64,000 nt of DNA from Symbiodinium natans (GCA_905221605.1 CAJNDS010000307.1:64501-128500), one strand, 5' to 3'; shown: positions 37,878 to 47,298, numbered from the stretch's first letter. Notes: a model not told the origin generated them from the letters alone. Numbers and translations: made by a program.

Positions 37878-38152
37878 AATTTTGACACATTGCAGAAGCT
37901 TGAGTCTAGTGTTCAAAGCTTGATGCAAAACATTTGGCAGCTCCAAGAACTTGCAGATGCTCATCGTTCACAAGGCACTTGAACCGGTGAACATGCGCAA
38001 GCAATGGTGTCAGAGACTGGAAAATGAGTGCAAAAGGCCAATGAAAGAAAGTTTTCCCTTTTCCCAAAGCTCAGGCGAGCTAGCAAAGAAACACAAAGGG
38101 GTTTTTCTCTAGGCTCAGACTTTAATGCACTATCAACCCGTTGACCGTTAGC
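37878..38152 (-). repeat. Element A repeat A2 (internal copy)
   Basis: 275 bp, nearly identical to A1 at 46,649-46,924; differences include one base in a run of A and a single C/T change near the inner edge. Its outer edge GCTAAC abuts B1 directly. Confidence 0.9.
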
Positions 38153-38416
38153 TTAAAGTCTTGAGCCAAAGAAACCCGGAAAAGGGAAAACAGCAAAACT
38201 CGAAGTGCATAAGACTCTCCCAAAAGGATTCCCAAGCATGTCATCACTATGCATAAAAGCACTGCACTCGCTTCTTCTTTTTCTCACGTGGAGACTGTGG
38301 GAGTCGGTGCACACAAAGCCTCACCTTATACCTTGGGCAACCTGTGAAGCTGGGCACACGGGCCCCTTTGCAGCTGGCGGCAAAGACATAACACTGGGAA
38401 GCATGCACCAATCCCC
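38153..38416 (-). repeat. Element A repeat B1 (internal copy)
   Basis: 264 bp, the internal copy of B2. It starts 52 bases beyond the polyprotein stop codon, so unlike in element B the coding frame does not run into it. Confidence 0.9.
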
Positions 38417-38468
38417 AACTTAACCGAAACCCAAACTAACGCCCCAAGACAAGAAGGGATCTCCGCAA

Positions 38469-41400
38469 TCAAGCAAGAATCATCTCCAAGGTTTGTTGGC
38501 AAGAATCTGCTTCCAAAACCACGCCTTCAAATTGAAAGGTAGACATGAGGGTCCTGGAAGGCTCGTCGGCTAAGTTCGACGGACTGGGCACTCGTGCGAA
38601 CCAACTGAAGGTTTTGGCCAAGGTCTCCACCGTAAGGAGCAGCCGAGCCAACCTGGCACCTACCTGGTTGCGGGCGGAACCACTGATGAGGACGTCCCTT
38701 GTGGCGTTATTATCTATGTAGCAAACGATGGGTCGCGAACAGATGTCATCTCTCCAGAGGACATAGGCCAAAACTACGGCACAAAGTTCGGCTTCAAAGA
38801 TAATCGTACTGGATTCATCAACGCCTAAGGCTCGCTGGAAGGACTCGTGAAGTTCTACCGAGAAGAACCTACGAGGCATCCCGTCAGGTCCTATGAGGAC
38901 TCCCCCCAACCCACAACGGCTAGAACCACCAGCCCTATCAAAGGCCGCATCTGTGAAGATGTAGCAGGGTTGTGCGGAAAGATTGGAGATCATCCTAGGC
39001 GGGCCATTTCTGAGGAGGTCAATGAACAAGGTTATGGCTGAAGCCATGGCGTCGGTGATCACACACTGAGGGTCGGCTTCTGCCTGCTGCAGAGCTTTAA
39101 CACAAGTTCGGCCCAACCTTCCAAACAGCTGGCCACCAGCAAAAAGCATGCGTCCCCTGATCCGTTCCAGTTCCTTCTTGGTGGACGTTCTAACCTCCAG
39201 GAGCGAGTTCAGATAGGCCGAAACTTCCTGTATCCGGCTGGGAGTGTTGAAGAACAAGACCTCGGAGTGAAGGAATCTGCTGAAGGAAACCCATATCCCC
39301 AGAGCCGTAAATTCTTCCTGGAACCCATGGTCCTTGTCCTCCGAAACTTTCCAGCCAAGCAGTGCAAAGAATCCATGCAGGACTCTTTCCACGTGGACCT
39401 GCTCCTCGGATCTACAGATGTTGACGAAGTCGTCGAAAAAGTGCGTCATCATGAGCTTAAGGTTCTTAACTGCTAACCACCACAAGCTATACGCTATCCT
39501 AAGGTACCCATACACAGCCCTGCTGGCACCAAACGGAAGCGCATACATCTGTCTCACCACACATTTGGCCTCTGCAGGGCAGAAGTATGCAACAAAGGCA
39601 AACATCAGGCCAGCGGCTGAAACAGGAACCTGTCTGTAGGCAGCTTTCAAGTCCAGGCACTTCCCGACCATGGCCTTGCCTGGCAAACGCTGAAGTGCTG
39701 CCAGAACCATGGCTGCGATCAAGTCCACACTCTGAGGCTGGGGAGATTCGGTCTTCTGCACTGTATCATTCAGAAGGGAAGCGCTGCAGTCGTCAATCAC
39801 CCTGGGCCGATCCTTCTGAAGAATGGCGAAGCGCCTGTTGATCACTGCATCTGAGGGCAACGAGCTGGGGTCCAGCGGACCTGAAACCCAGCCTTTCTCA
39901 TATTCCTCAGCTGTCTTCTGGCATATGACGGCATCATGCTCAGATGGCTTGGATGCAGCAACGAGAATCTTCCGGCGAACTTCGGGAGTCTGCTGTGCTA
40001 GACCAGCGGGGGACAGCTTGGCAGGTTTGAAACAAGGTCCAAAAAGCCCAGAAGCTGGCACCTGGCCTGCAAGATCGACACCTTCCTTCATCAGATCTAC
40101 GACTCCCAGATCCGGATAACCGCTGGCACGTAACATTTCCTGCCATAGCAGGAGGTTTTTCCCCTCCAGCACCTTTGCTCGCTCTGGAGGCATCGATGCC
40201 TTCAGAGCCGCCTCCTCCTCCTTTAAAGCCCCCATCCTATTCAACCAGTGCTTAAACCAACCAGTCCTGACCTCTGCAGTCTCAGCCAAGGTATGGCTTG
40301 CATTGAAGTCAATGGCCTCTTCCAAAACACTTGGCAGCAAAGCGCTGAAAGTACGAGGATGCCCCTTGGCCACGGCGGCTCTCACAAACTCTTGTGGTTC
40401 AAAGGGAATGCCCCAAGCAACCTCGGTGGTACCTTGTGGGGGAACTTCGGGCTGCAAAGCGGCACCTGTGGGGACTTGGTCAGTGTCAGGCAACCCCATA
40501 TTAACCGTAAGAGGAGTAGACCGCAAAAGCTGTGAGCCTGTGGGCAGGGCCCCGGCCGGGGCAACAGAAGGCGGAGGCGCCCACTCCTTCTTCAAGCGGG
40601 CCATGGGCTCGACAGGCAGTTCGTCGAGCAGAACGGAGGGACCGCGCAAGACAACAACTTGCTTGTGTTCCGGCACCAGGGGGGCATAAGAAGATGCTTT
40701 GGGCTGCAACCCAGTGCGGGCGCGGATGGCCGCAATGGACGGCTCAGAAGGCGGCGCGACCTCAACGGCCCGGGCAAAGCAACGCGCCACGCAGACAGCA
40801 AGAAAAGGTGGATAAGCGCACTCCTCACTAGTGGACCAGGTGTGGGACGGGGTGAGCCCCCAGGGCAAATGTTGCGAAGCGCAACTGGCACCAGGACAAG
40901 TACGGGCGAGGGCGGTGAAGGAGGGGTGGTTGTGGGCGATGGCCGTCCATTTGGGCCTGCGACCCTTGAAAGCACAGTTCTGGAAGCAAGTCCAAAAGGG
41001 ACAGTAGGGCTGAGCTCGGCGCCAGGATGAAGTAGACCAGAAGAGGCTGCCGCGAGGATTCTCCACTGCCACCATGATCTGCGCCTGGTCAGCGAAAGCA
41101 CACAGCTCCTGAACCAAGGAATACAAGATATTCGCTTGGCAAACTCGCACAGCATGAAGGCCTTCAAGGCCTGGCAGGCCGTCTGGGTGGGCCGAGTCGC
41201 GCAAGGGAGGCGGCGACGGTACAACGTTACCGGCAGCATCGTACACCGGGATGCAACGTGCGAGACTGGCCGTCCCACACGGTGGAGCAATCCACAACCC
41301 CACGAGATATGGGCAACGCAACCAATGCCACAGCAAGTCCTGCCCGGCTGGCGAACTGAGGTCTGCCACCAAAGTATGAGAACGAGCTTCGGACGAAGGC

Positions 41401-42242
41401 CTAGAATCCACGCCGAAACAGTGCGGCCAAAAAGAACGCAAAGCCGTTGTGATGCGAGCAGAACCAGAGAAGATCTCAAAAACCACCGGGAAATTGCTGC
41501 GCAGCGGACGCGGGGGGGCCGGACCGGCCTTGTCGCCGGTAGACAGGGCGGGGCAGCGGAAGCCTAAGCTTTGCAGGGCTGACCTGTCGGAAGCCGTGAG
41601 CAGCTCAAAGCGCGCTATGACAAAGGCCGCAATCACCACCCGGGATCCAACCCAAGGAGCGGTCGCATGAAGCAGATGTGGGTCGAAAAGCGTGGGTCCC
41701 GTGAGGCTGAGGAGACGACCTTTGGTAGCAACAGCGGGGTCGGGGCACGCCACTGAGCCTTCTTCATCTTCAATCCACAGCTCGCCTCCTTCGAAGCTGG
41801 AGCAAGGAATGAGGCAGGAGGGAAAACCTGAACTGTTATTCAGGTCACGGTGAGGAGGGGTGCAAAGATCCTTAAAAAGGGCTATCGAAGAGAATTCGAT
41901 TTCTGGGGCTCGACGCTTGACTAGGTCACACAGACAGCGCGTGACATTTGGAAAAGTGGATGCATGGGTCCTCAGGCCAACCAAAGACCCATGGACGTAC
42001 GCGCCCGTTGTAAAGCTAAACTCGGATGGCATGCCTTGTCCCCGAGCAGGACGCTCGGACTTGAGATAGGGCACCAAAGCGCAGACATCGGCTTCTGTGA
42101 CCCCCTGTTGGAGAAAGGAGGCTGCAAGAGATTCGGCATTGTCCGGAGAAATGCGTGAGGAGACGACCTCACCAGTGGAAAAACGTGGTTCAGTGCCCGG
42201 CGCCGGAGGGCGCGGCAGCAGCACCCCCGACGCCCCAAGCTC
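38469..42242 (-). CDS. Element A polyprotein: TET/JBP-like dioxygenase - C5-methyltransferase-like - RT - RNase H
   Basis: An open frame follows the Gag TGA without a shift; the first possible non-ATG start is GTG at 42,224 (1,251 codons from there, used for numbering). Domains: (1) about 65-205, double-stranded beta-helix dioxygenase with PHRDLNN (H125, D127), FEGGELW, and HATAP (H186) followed by R195, the HxD...H...R pattern of 2-oxoglutarate/Fe(II) enzymes and close to the TET/JBP wording; (2) about 245-470, cytosine-C5-methyltransferase-like, with FEIFSGSAR (motif I), APPCG (C316, nucleophile position) and VENPRG (E388); (3) reverse transcriptase with LDLKAAYRQ (D858) and FFDDF (D931/D932); (4) RNase H with IFTDAAF (D1092), the AELCAV glutamate, IDNNA and a final SNLADEPSR. 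Expected roles are replication of element RNA plus modification of DNA or RNA bases. No aspartic protease was recognised. Enzyme activity is inferred from residues only. Confidence 0.85.
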   Translation of the reverse strand, partial: ELGASGVLLPRPPAPGTEPRFSTGEVVSSRISPDNAESLAASFLQQGVTEADVCALVPYLKSERPARGQGMPSEFSFTTGAYVHGSLVGLRTHASTFPNVTRCLCDLVKRRAPEIEFSSIALFKDLCTPPHRDLNNSSGFPSCLIPCSSFEGGELWIEDEEGSVACPDPAVATKGRLLSLTGPTLFDPHLLHATAPWVGSRVVIAAFVIARFELLTASDRSALQSLGFRCPALSTGDKAGPAPPRPLRSNFPVVFEIFSGSARITTALRSFWPHCFGVDSRPSSEARSHTLVADLSSPAGQDLLWHWLRCPYLVGLWIAPPCGTASLARCIPVYDAAGNVVPSPPPLRDSAHPDGLPGLEGLHAVRVCQANILYSLVQELCAFADQAQIMVAVENPRGSLFWSTSSWRRAQPYCPFWTCFQNCAFKGRRPKWTAIAHNHPSFTALARTCPGASCASQHLPWGLTPSHTWSTSEECAYPPFLAVCVARCFARAVEVAPPSEPSIAAIRARTGLQPKASSYAPLVPEHKQVVVLRGPSVLLDELPVEPMARLKKEWAPPPSVAPAGALPTGSQLLRSTPLTVNMGLPDTDQVPTGAALQPEVPPQGTTEVAWGIPFEPQEFVRAAVAKGHPRTFSALLPSVLEEAIDFNASHTLAETAEVRTGWFKHWLNRMGALKEEEAALKASMPPERAKVLEGKNLLLWQEMLRASGYPDLGVVDLMKEGVDLAGQVPASGLFGPCFKPAKLSPAGLAQQTPEVRRKILVAASKPSEHDAVICQKTAEEYEKGWVSGPLDPSSLPSDAVINRRFAILQKDRPRVIDDCSASLLNDTVQKTESPQPQSVDLIAAMVLAALQRLPGKAMVGKCLDLKAAYRQVPVSAAGLMFAFVAYFCPAEAKCVVRQMYALPFGASRAVYGYLRIAYSLWWLAVKNLKLMMTHFFDDFVNICRSEEQVHVERVLHGFFALLGWKVSEDKDHGFQEEFTALGIWVSFSRFLHSEVLFFNTPSRIQEVSAYLNSLLEVRTSTKKELERIRGRMLFAGGQLFGRLGRTCVKALQQAEADPQCVITDAMASAITLFIDLLRNGPPRMISNLSAQPCYIFTDAAFDRAGGSSRCGLGGVLIGPDGMPRRFFSVELHESFQRALGVDESSTIIFEAELCAVVLAYVLWRDDICSRPIVCYIDNNATRDVLISGSARNQVGARLARLLLTVETLAKTFSWFARVPSPSNLADEPSRTLMSTFQFEGVVLEADSCQQTLEMILA

Positions 42243-43454
42243 TCAATTGCACTGCCGAATCGTGTGAGTGCTCTTGAAGCACTTGGCGCAAACATGCAGG
42301 CGCTTACAATGCGGATTCTTGCAGCCTTCCAAGTTGTGGTTGAAACAAAGCTCCTTACCATCGTCAGTCTTGGCATGCCCGCCCAAGTCACTGATCACCT
42401 TGGGCACGGCCGGCCCATGGATCCGACCTTTGCCCTTGCCTGCAGGGACCCCTCTGCCGCGGCCCTTGGCCCATTTGGAACCAGGCCGTGCACGCCCGAA
42501 TTGCCCCGAGGACGCAGAAGCAGCTGGGCGCTTCAGCCCCCGCTGATCAGGACGCTGAGCCGCCAAAGGCATCAAAAGCATGCTGACCTGGTAGCTTTCA
42601 AGAGCTTCCAAAAGCTTGGTGTCCAAGGCATAAACGCCGGATGGATCGCGCCGGGGCTTGACATCAGCAGCGATGAGACGCTCAAACACCATACGGTCCG
42701 CCCTGGCTAACTGACTGACCGAACACCTCTGGTAATCAGGGGGCGGATCACGGGCCAAATGCTGGAAGAGGAGTGTGACATACTTCTGATAGGACGTGAA
42801 GGATACAATCTGTGCAAAAGCAAAAGCAACGCCTCGCCTCAAAAGGGCTTCCTGCAGCTGTAGGGCCGAGCACGGCGGACTCTCGGGCACATCAGCCTGG
42901 CTGGAGACAGACAGCGTTTTGGCATCATCAAGCTCGAGGACCTTCTTGTTGGGTCGCGCATTCGTGACCTCGAAGGCCCGACTGACACAAACATCAGGGC
43001 TGAGAAAACGAAGCTGATTTTCTCTCTCGATGGCAGCTGCTTTATCAAGTAGGCTGAAAGAGGGCTCGAGGGGACCTTCCAAAGCCAGACCCGGCAACGA
43101 AGCTCTCAGATGCGCCATCCGCCGGGAGCGTTCAGCTTCCGGAACCTTCTTTTGGGCTGAACTATCGGGGTGGGTTAACTGCTCCTTGAGCTCAGCTGTG
43201 GCCAATGCCCCTCCCTCCCAGATGAGGCGGCGGAGCGAGGCCTGATCACCTAGGGTCGCAGCGGGCAAATGCAATCTCATCCAAACCTCAACATCGGCAT
43301 CTGCAAGGGGCTGGCCCGGAGTCCCAATGATGTGTGCAATGTTACCCATGGTTGCAACCCCATGAGCCTGCAAAGCTTGCAAGCTGGCCCCACTCATCCC
43401 GATTTCGGAGGCCCTCTTTTCAAAATGAGCTTCACTGTCCAGAAGACTCGACAT
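42243..43454 (-). CDS. Element A Gag-like protein with CCCH and CCHC zinc fingers
   Basis: The start was set at the ATG giving MSSLLDSEAHF because element B's Gag begins MSSLIESEAHF; a longer frame with five extra codons exists. About 403 residues. The N-terminal two thirds are helical and share words with element B (PEAERSRR, LSPDVCVSR, the SALQLQEALLRRG segment, FTSYQKYVTLLFQHL). A basic Gly/Lys/Arg-rich linker precedes two zinc fingers: C-x7-C-x4-C-x3-H and a classical retroviral knuckle C-x2-C-x4-H-x4-C ending one residue before the stop. Expected to coat element RNA. It ends in TGA, and the polyprotein frame continues without a shift directly after it. Confidence 0.8.
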   Translation of the reverse strand: MSSLLDSEAHFEKRASEIGMSGASLQALQAHGVATMGNIAHIIGTPGQPLADADVEVWMRLHLPAATLGDQASLRRLIWEGGALATAELKEQLTHPDSSAQKKVPEAERSRRMAHLRASLPGLALEGPLEPSFSLLDKAAAIERENQLRFLSPDVCVSRAFEVTNARPNKKVLELDDAKTLSVSSQADVPESPPCSALQLQEALLRRGVAFAFAQIVSFTSYQKYVTLLFQHLARDPPPDYQRCSVSQLARADRMVFERLIAADVKPRRDPSGVYALDTKLLEALESYQVSMLLMPLAAQRPDQRGLKRPAASASSGQFGRARPGSKWAKGRGRGVPAGKGKGRIHGPAVPKVISDLGGHAKTDDGKELCFNHNLEGCKNPHCKRLHVCAKCFKSTHTIRQCN

Positions 43455-44250
43455 GGCCAAACAAAACACGCAGCTCTTCCAAAAGGCGGCCTAGGCTGGA
43501 GCTCGACAGCAAAGGACTGAAGCATGCACTGACAGATTTAGGCAGAACATCAAGGCAGCAAATCATCCACACCCCTCTGCAAAGCTTGTCTCCCGAGCTC
43601 CACGCGTGCCCCAAAATGCATTTTGCCGGACATTATATAGCTCCGGCAAAATGGCAAAATGGATGTTCGGGTGGCTCATCAGCATCTAGCTTGAGGAAAA
43701 ATTTTCCACAAAACAAGAGCATCTCATGCACATTGCTTAGTGTCCCACATATGAGGTCTCCAGAACGCCCAACTTTTTCAGCGGCGAAGGGATGTGGGGG
43801 CTGCCGGAAGCTTTCAAAAACATCTGCTCGAAAAAGTCTGACAGCTCAGCGCATCCGCCGGCAGGTGCAACCACCAAACACAACTCAGGGAATGCAAGGC
43901 CAGCCATTTGGCCTCAGCACATCCGATGGCCATGTTGTCGAGGCGCATCCGCCAGCCATGTTGCCGAGGCATTGCGCAAGCGCATCCGCCGCGCTACCCT
44001 CGAAAAGAAAAAATCTGGCCGATCGGCGCATCCGCCGGCTGGTGCAACCACCAAACACAACCGATAGACTGCAGTGCCACTGTGTGGCGAAACCGCAGCC
44101 GACAGCCATGTTGTTCGAGCGCATCCGCCGGCCATGTTGCCGAGGCACAGGCAGCAAGCGCATCCGCCAGCTGGCCAGACAGATTTTTTGCAAAAGTCTG
44201 TACCACCAAGTCAAAAAGGGCTTTGCCCTAAGAGGCCTGCAGAAACCATG
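43455..44250 (-). other. Element A spacer between YR and Gag, with GCGCATCCGCC repeats
   Basis: About 795 bp without a conserved frame. The plus strand carries at least six copies of GCGCATCCGCC (near 43,850, 43,942, 43,980, 44,024, 44,118 and 44,158), several followed by AGCCATGTTGCCGAGGC-like words, and a 37-bp stretch CCGGC(A/T)GGTGCAACCACCAA duplicated at about 43,857 and 44,033. It is the 5' leader position for Gag on the element's RNA. Confidence 0.7.
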
Positions 44251-46551
44251 TCAAGACGTATCAGCCCCAAGACGAACGCAAACTTCACAGCGCCTGCCTG
44301 GGCCAGAAGCGCATCCAGCCTCGTAAGCATCAGATTCCGCTCGACCGCATGCAAAGATTGCAGTGCCTCCACCTGTAAAGGATTTAGCCAAATGCATGGT
44401 ACGAGTCTTCTTATGCACACGCGTGAGCTCCTCAGGCCAGTCCGGTCGCGCGAACTTCTTGCAGGATGCAGGTGCATCGCTGTCGGAGCTGGATGAACTG
44501 CTAGAGGAGGACTCCACATCGGAGCTTGAAGCAGGGCTGGCATCATGCTCAGCAGGTTCTGGCTCCTTGCCCACCGTGGGAATCGGCACTGCTTCGCCAA
44601 CGGGCTCGTCCTTGACTTCAATCACATCAACATGAGACTGAGCAACACTCTGTGGATACCTCAAGGACCTCGGCGCATCGGGCACGAAACGGGCATGATG
44701 CACCTCCATGATGACGCTCTGAAGAGCTCGCGTGGCATCATAAACCAGGTCTCTCGAGTACAATGGTGCACTTCCCTTGACAGCATCACAGTGGCGTCCA
44801 AGGATATGCTGTTGCTGAGGAGGCAAGCCAAATTTTGAAGTCCAGTCAAGCAAGGTTGCCTTGAGGCTGTGTGAAGACAGCCGGCGATTCGCATCGGGCT
44901 GCCCAAGGAAAGAATGCAGCAAAGCAGTCACCTCATGAGCGCGAAGCTCACGCACACCTGGAGCTCCTCCCGCACCGTCGCTAGGAGGACGGAACAAAGG
45001 GCCGTTAATGTCGCCATCGAGCGACAAGCCCACTGCTTCCAGAGCAGCCTTGACATCGTGATACCAGTTGGATCCATCGACCCCAACCAACGGAGCAATC
45101 ACAGGCAGGAGCTTGGACTTAAGCTTAGGGTTCCTAGCCCCTTTATGAGTTTTGAGCATTATCTCAAGGAACCCAAATTTATCTGCGGTGTCGGCCGACA
45201 CCCTTTGGACTCTCACAAGGTCGCTGGCTCGCGCTCTGGCATACGCACAGATGATCAAGAACGCCACGGAAGCTCGGTCCCAAGGCTCCAGCGCACTGTT
45301 TTTCAACATGCCGTGCAACGCCAGAAGCTCTGAAAGCAACAAAGAAGATGCCTGGCAAGACTCCCGTGACAAGGCCTCCATTTGTTCGGCGAATCCAATG
45401 CATCGACGACTCAACACGTGCTCGGAGAAACACACTCCCAGAACATGCAACGCAAAACGGATGCCTGATATGGAAGCCTGTCCTTTGGAGGCCGCTGCAG
45501 CATGTTCCTTCAAGTATGACAAGTAATCCCAGAGCCCATCCTCGGTGATGCTCACAAGAAGCCCTTTGTACTCAACCATCCAGCGCATGAGATGAACCAA
45601 TGAATTTGCACGCTTCTCGACAGTGAATGGCGACTTCACGCCGAGGCAGGCCTTGACATAGATGCACTGGTCATCATGACCGGCAGGCCACGCATGTGGT
45701 CTGGCGTTAAGCTCCAAAGAGTTCAGGAACCCCACAAGCTTAAGGCAACTTTTCTCCAAAACCGCCTCTATCCTGGCCTCATATGCAATGTCATGATGGC
45801 ACCTGAAGGCACGCAAAGCTTTGCATGGCGCCACCGAAGGTCCGGGCCTCGCGGGCGAACTTCCCATGGGCTCCGAAGGCACAATCTGCAGGCTAAAAGG
45901 TGCCGGAGGAACGGTGAAGGATGGCACCCCCGACAGCGCAGGGAAATTTTCGAAAAGACCCTTATAAATGCCAGTCTCCCAAGGAAGCCGAAGGTGGGAA
46001 GCGGGATCAACGACTCTGAGCCCGACCTGCTCAACAACCGATCTGATGTCTGGACGACCTTTCAATGGGCTTGGCTTCGGGGTCGGCACCACAAAGTTGG
46101 GACTTCCGGAGAATTCGAACTCAGGAACCGCCGCATGCCCATCTTCTTCGGACGGTGAAAAACCAGTGCCAACACCAAGAACAGAATGCTCTCTCGGCAC
46201 CGGAGAACCTTCCCTAAGACTTCCGAAGCCCTCAAAGTCGCTAAGGCCTTCCCCACAGCTTTCATCCCCGATAAACAAGTCCGACAAGTCCAATGCAGGA
46301 CCTGAGGCATCCACGAGGCCTTGCTCTACTGGCTCTGGCTGCGAGCCGGGCTCATCCAACAGCCCCGGGGTACCTGGTGCTGCTAAACTCGGAGACTCAA
46401 GCGATCCCAAAGACCCCAAATTATCCGCAAGACCAGCTCTGGAATGATGGAGGGCATAACGTCTCACCACATGCAGCAGCGGTGTGGCGCAAGTGCAAGG
46501 ACCAATGCAGCGTAGACAATGGCTAGGGGCAGAAGCACTGTCTTCAGACAT
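44251..46551 (-). CDS. Element A tyrosine recombinase
   Basis: The start at 46,551 gives MSEDSASAP, matching MSEDSLPD in element B; an upstream in-frame start would fall inside the A1 repeat. 766 residues. A low-complexity N-terminal half is followed by a SAM-like core-binding region and a catalytic domain: R441 (in ARARASDL), H561 and K564 (SSHSLKAT), H587 (LGRHC) and Y598 (PLYSRDL). This is the R...H-x-x-[RK]...H...Y set of tyrosine recombinases, with Lys in place of the usual second Arg. Expected to join the circular DNA copy to the genome. After a Ser/Asp run the C-terminus has ACGRAES...RCEVCVR, a small Cys motif shared with element B. Confidence 0.88.
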   Translation of the reverse strand: MSEDSASAPSHCLRCIGPCTCATPLLHVVRRYALHHSRAGLADNLGSLGSLESPSLAAPGTPGLLDEPGSQPEPVEQGLVDASGPALDLSDLFIGDESCGEGLSDFEGFGSLREGSPVPREHSVLGVGTGFSPSEEDGHAAVPEFEFSGSPNFVVPTPKPSPLKGRPDIRSVVEQVGLRVVDPASHLRLPWETGIYKGLFENFPALSGVPSFTVPPAPFSLQIVPSEPMGSSPARPGPSVAPCKALRAFRCHHDIAYEARIEAVLEKSCLKLVGFLNSLELNARPHAWPAGHDDQCIYVKACLGVKSPFTVEKRANSLVHLMRWMVEYKGLLVSITEDGLWDYLSYLKEHAAAASKGQASISGIRFALHVLGVCFSEHVLSRRCIGFAEQMEALSRESCQASSLLLSELLALHGMLKNSALEPWDRASVAFLIICAYARARASDLVRVQRVSADTADKFGFLEIMLKTHKGARNPKLKSKLLPVIAPLVGVDGSNWYHDVKAALEAVGLSLDGDINGPLFRPPSDGAGGAPGVRELRAHEVTALLHSFLGQPDANRRLSSHSLKATLLDWTSKFGLPPQQQHILGRHCDAVKGSAPLYSRDLVYDATRALQSVIMEVHHARFVPDAPRSLRYPQSVAQSHVDVIEVKDEPVGEAVPIPTVGKEPEPAEHDASPASSSDVESSSSSSSSSDSDAPASCKKFARPDWPEELTRVHKKTRTMHLAKSFTGGGTAIFACGRAESDAYEAGCASGPGRRCEVCVRLGADTS

Positions 46552-46648
46552 CAGAAGCCAGCAGGGCGCAACCGCAACAAACGACGCAACAAGTTGGCCA
46601 AACGTCCTATGGAGATGTGCAAGAAATGATTGATGGCAGCCAACCTTG

Positions 46649-46924
46649 AATTTTGACACATCGCAGAAGCTTGAGTCTAGTGTTCAAAGCTTGATGCAAA
46701 AACATTTGGCAGCTCCAAGAACTTGCAGATGCTCATCGTTCACAAGGCACTTGAACCGGTGAACATGCGCAAGCAATGGTGTCAGAGACTGGAAAATGAG
46801 TGCAAAAGGCCAATGAAAGAAAGTTTTCCCTTTTCCCAAAGCTCAGGCGAGCTAGCAAAGAAACACAAAGGGGTTTTTCTCTAGGCTCAGACTTTAATGC
46901 ACTATCAACCCGTTGACCGTTAGC
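46649..46924 (-). repeat. Element A repeat A1 (5' terminal)
   Basis: 276 bp at the 5' end of the element on the minus strand, starting GCTAACGGTCAACGGGTTGA at the outer edge. It probably holds the promoter of the element. Only 98 bases separate its inner edge from the recombinase start codon. Confidence 0.9.
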
Positions 46925-47298
46925 ATAAACGCTTATTCTTTTTATTGTGGGGCAAATGGAAGGAAGTAAATCTAAATGTTGCTCCTTGACACAGGGATGC
47001 AAGGAGGGGGGAAGGGCCCGACACTGCCAATTACTTGTGCAACAAGTTCATCATGAATGCTATTTTTCCGTGCACGCAGGCTTTCCATGTGCATACTGGC
47101 TCAAGTTGCTTTAAAAGATTGTGGCCGTAAATACAGCTGGTTTTGACAGCTTCGAGCAAAACATCCCGAACACAAGCTGACATAGCACAGAAGAAGAGCA
47201 AGGTGGATCAAGAGGTCCCAGAACGAGTGAAAGGATATCTGCTCACCTGTGAGAAAAGTTGCTGTGTGCTGCTTCTTGGGGTTGGCCTTGGGTTTTTT
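46925..47298. other. Right flank of element A, no gene
   Basis: Starts with ATAAACGCTTATTC, a word family that also occurs left of the element (37,209-37,240) and again at 47,955-48,030, so element A sits inside an older repeat. No coding frame was recognised. Confidence 0.4.

Larger units (their letters stand above)
37252..46924 (-). mobile_element. YR retrotransposon A, complete, 9,673 bp, split direct repeats
   Basis: On the minus strand the element reads A1 (46,924-46,649), tyrosine recombinase, Gag, polyprotein, B1 (38,416-38,153), A2 (38,152-37,878), a unique segment (37,877-37,516), B2 (37,515-37,252). The repeat pairs match almost perfectly (A1 276 bp against A2 275 bp; B1 and B2 264 bp each), which fixes both ends and suggests recent insertion. 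B1 touches A2 directly at 38,152/38,153, as expected of a copied circle junction. This is the split direct repeat design of Ngaro/PAT-like elements, which replicate through a circular DNA and insert by recombinase. No target duplication is seen. All three main frames are open, so the element may be autonomous. Gene order (YR first) differs from the DIRS, PAT and Ngaro groups as I know them. Confidence 0.9.

Noticed and set aside
37252-38416. Treating the duplicated 264-bp blocks as an LTR pair
   Set aside because: The blocks are both at one end of the element, and a different repeat pair links the two ends; only the split direct repeat model accounts for all four copies.
38469-42242. Reading the methyltransferase as the adenine-type (Dam-like) domain usual in DIRS elements
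   Set aside because: The catalytic loop is PPC followed by G, with an EN motif and a KWTAI segment, as in cytosine-C5 enzymes; no DPPY/NPPW motif was found.
43334-44326. 330-codon plus-strand frame opposite the YR-Gag spacer of element A
   Set aside because: Antisense to the element, follows the GCGCATCCGCC repeats (IRR/HPPA-type words) and has no counterpart in element B.
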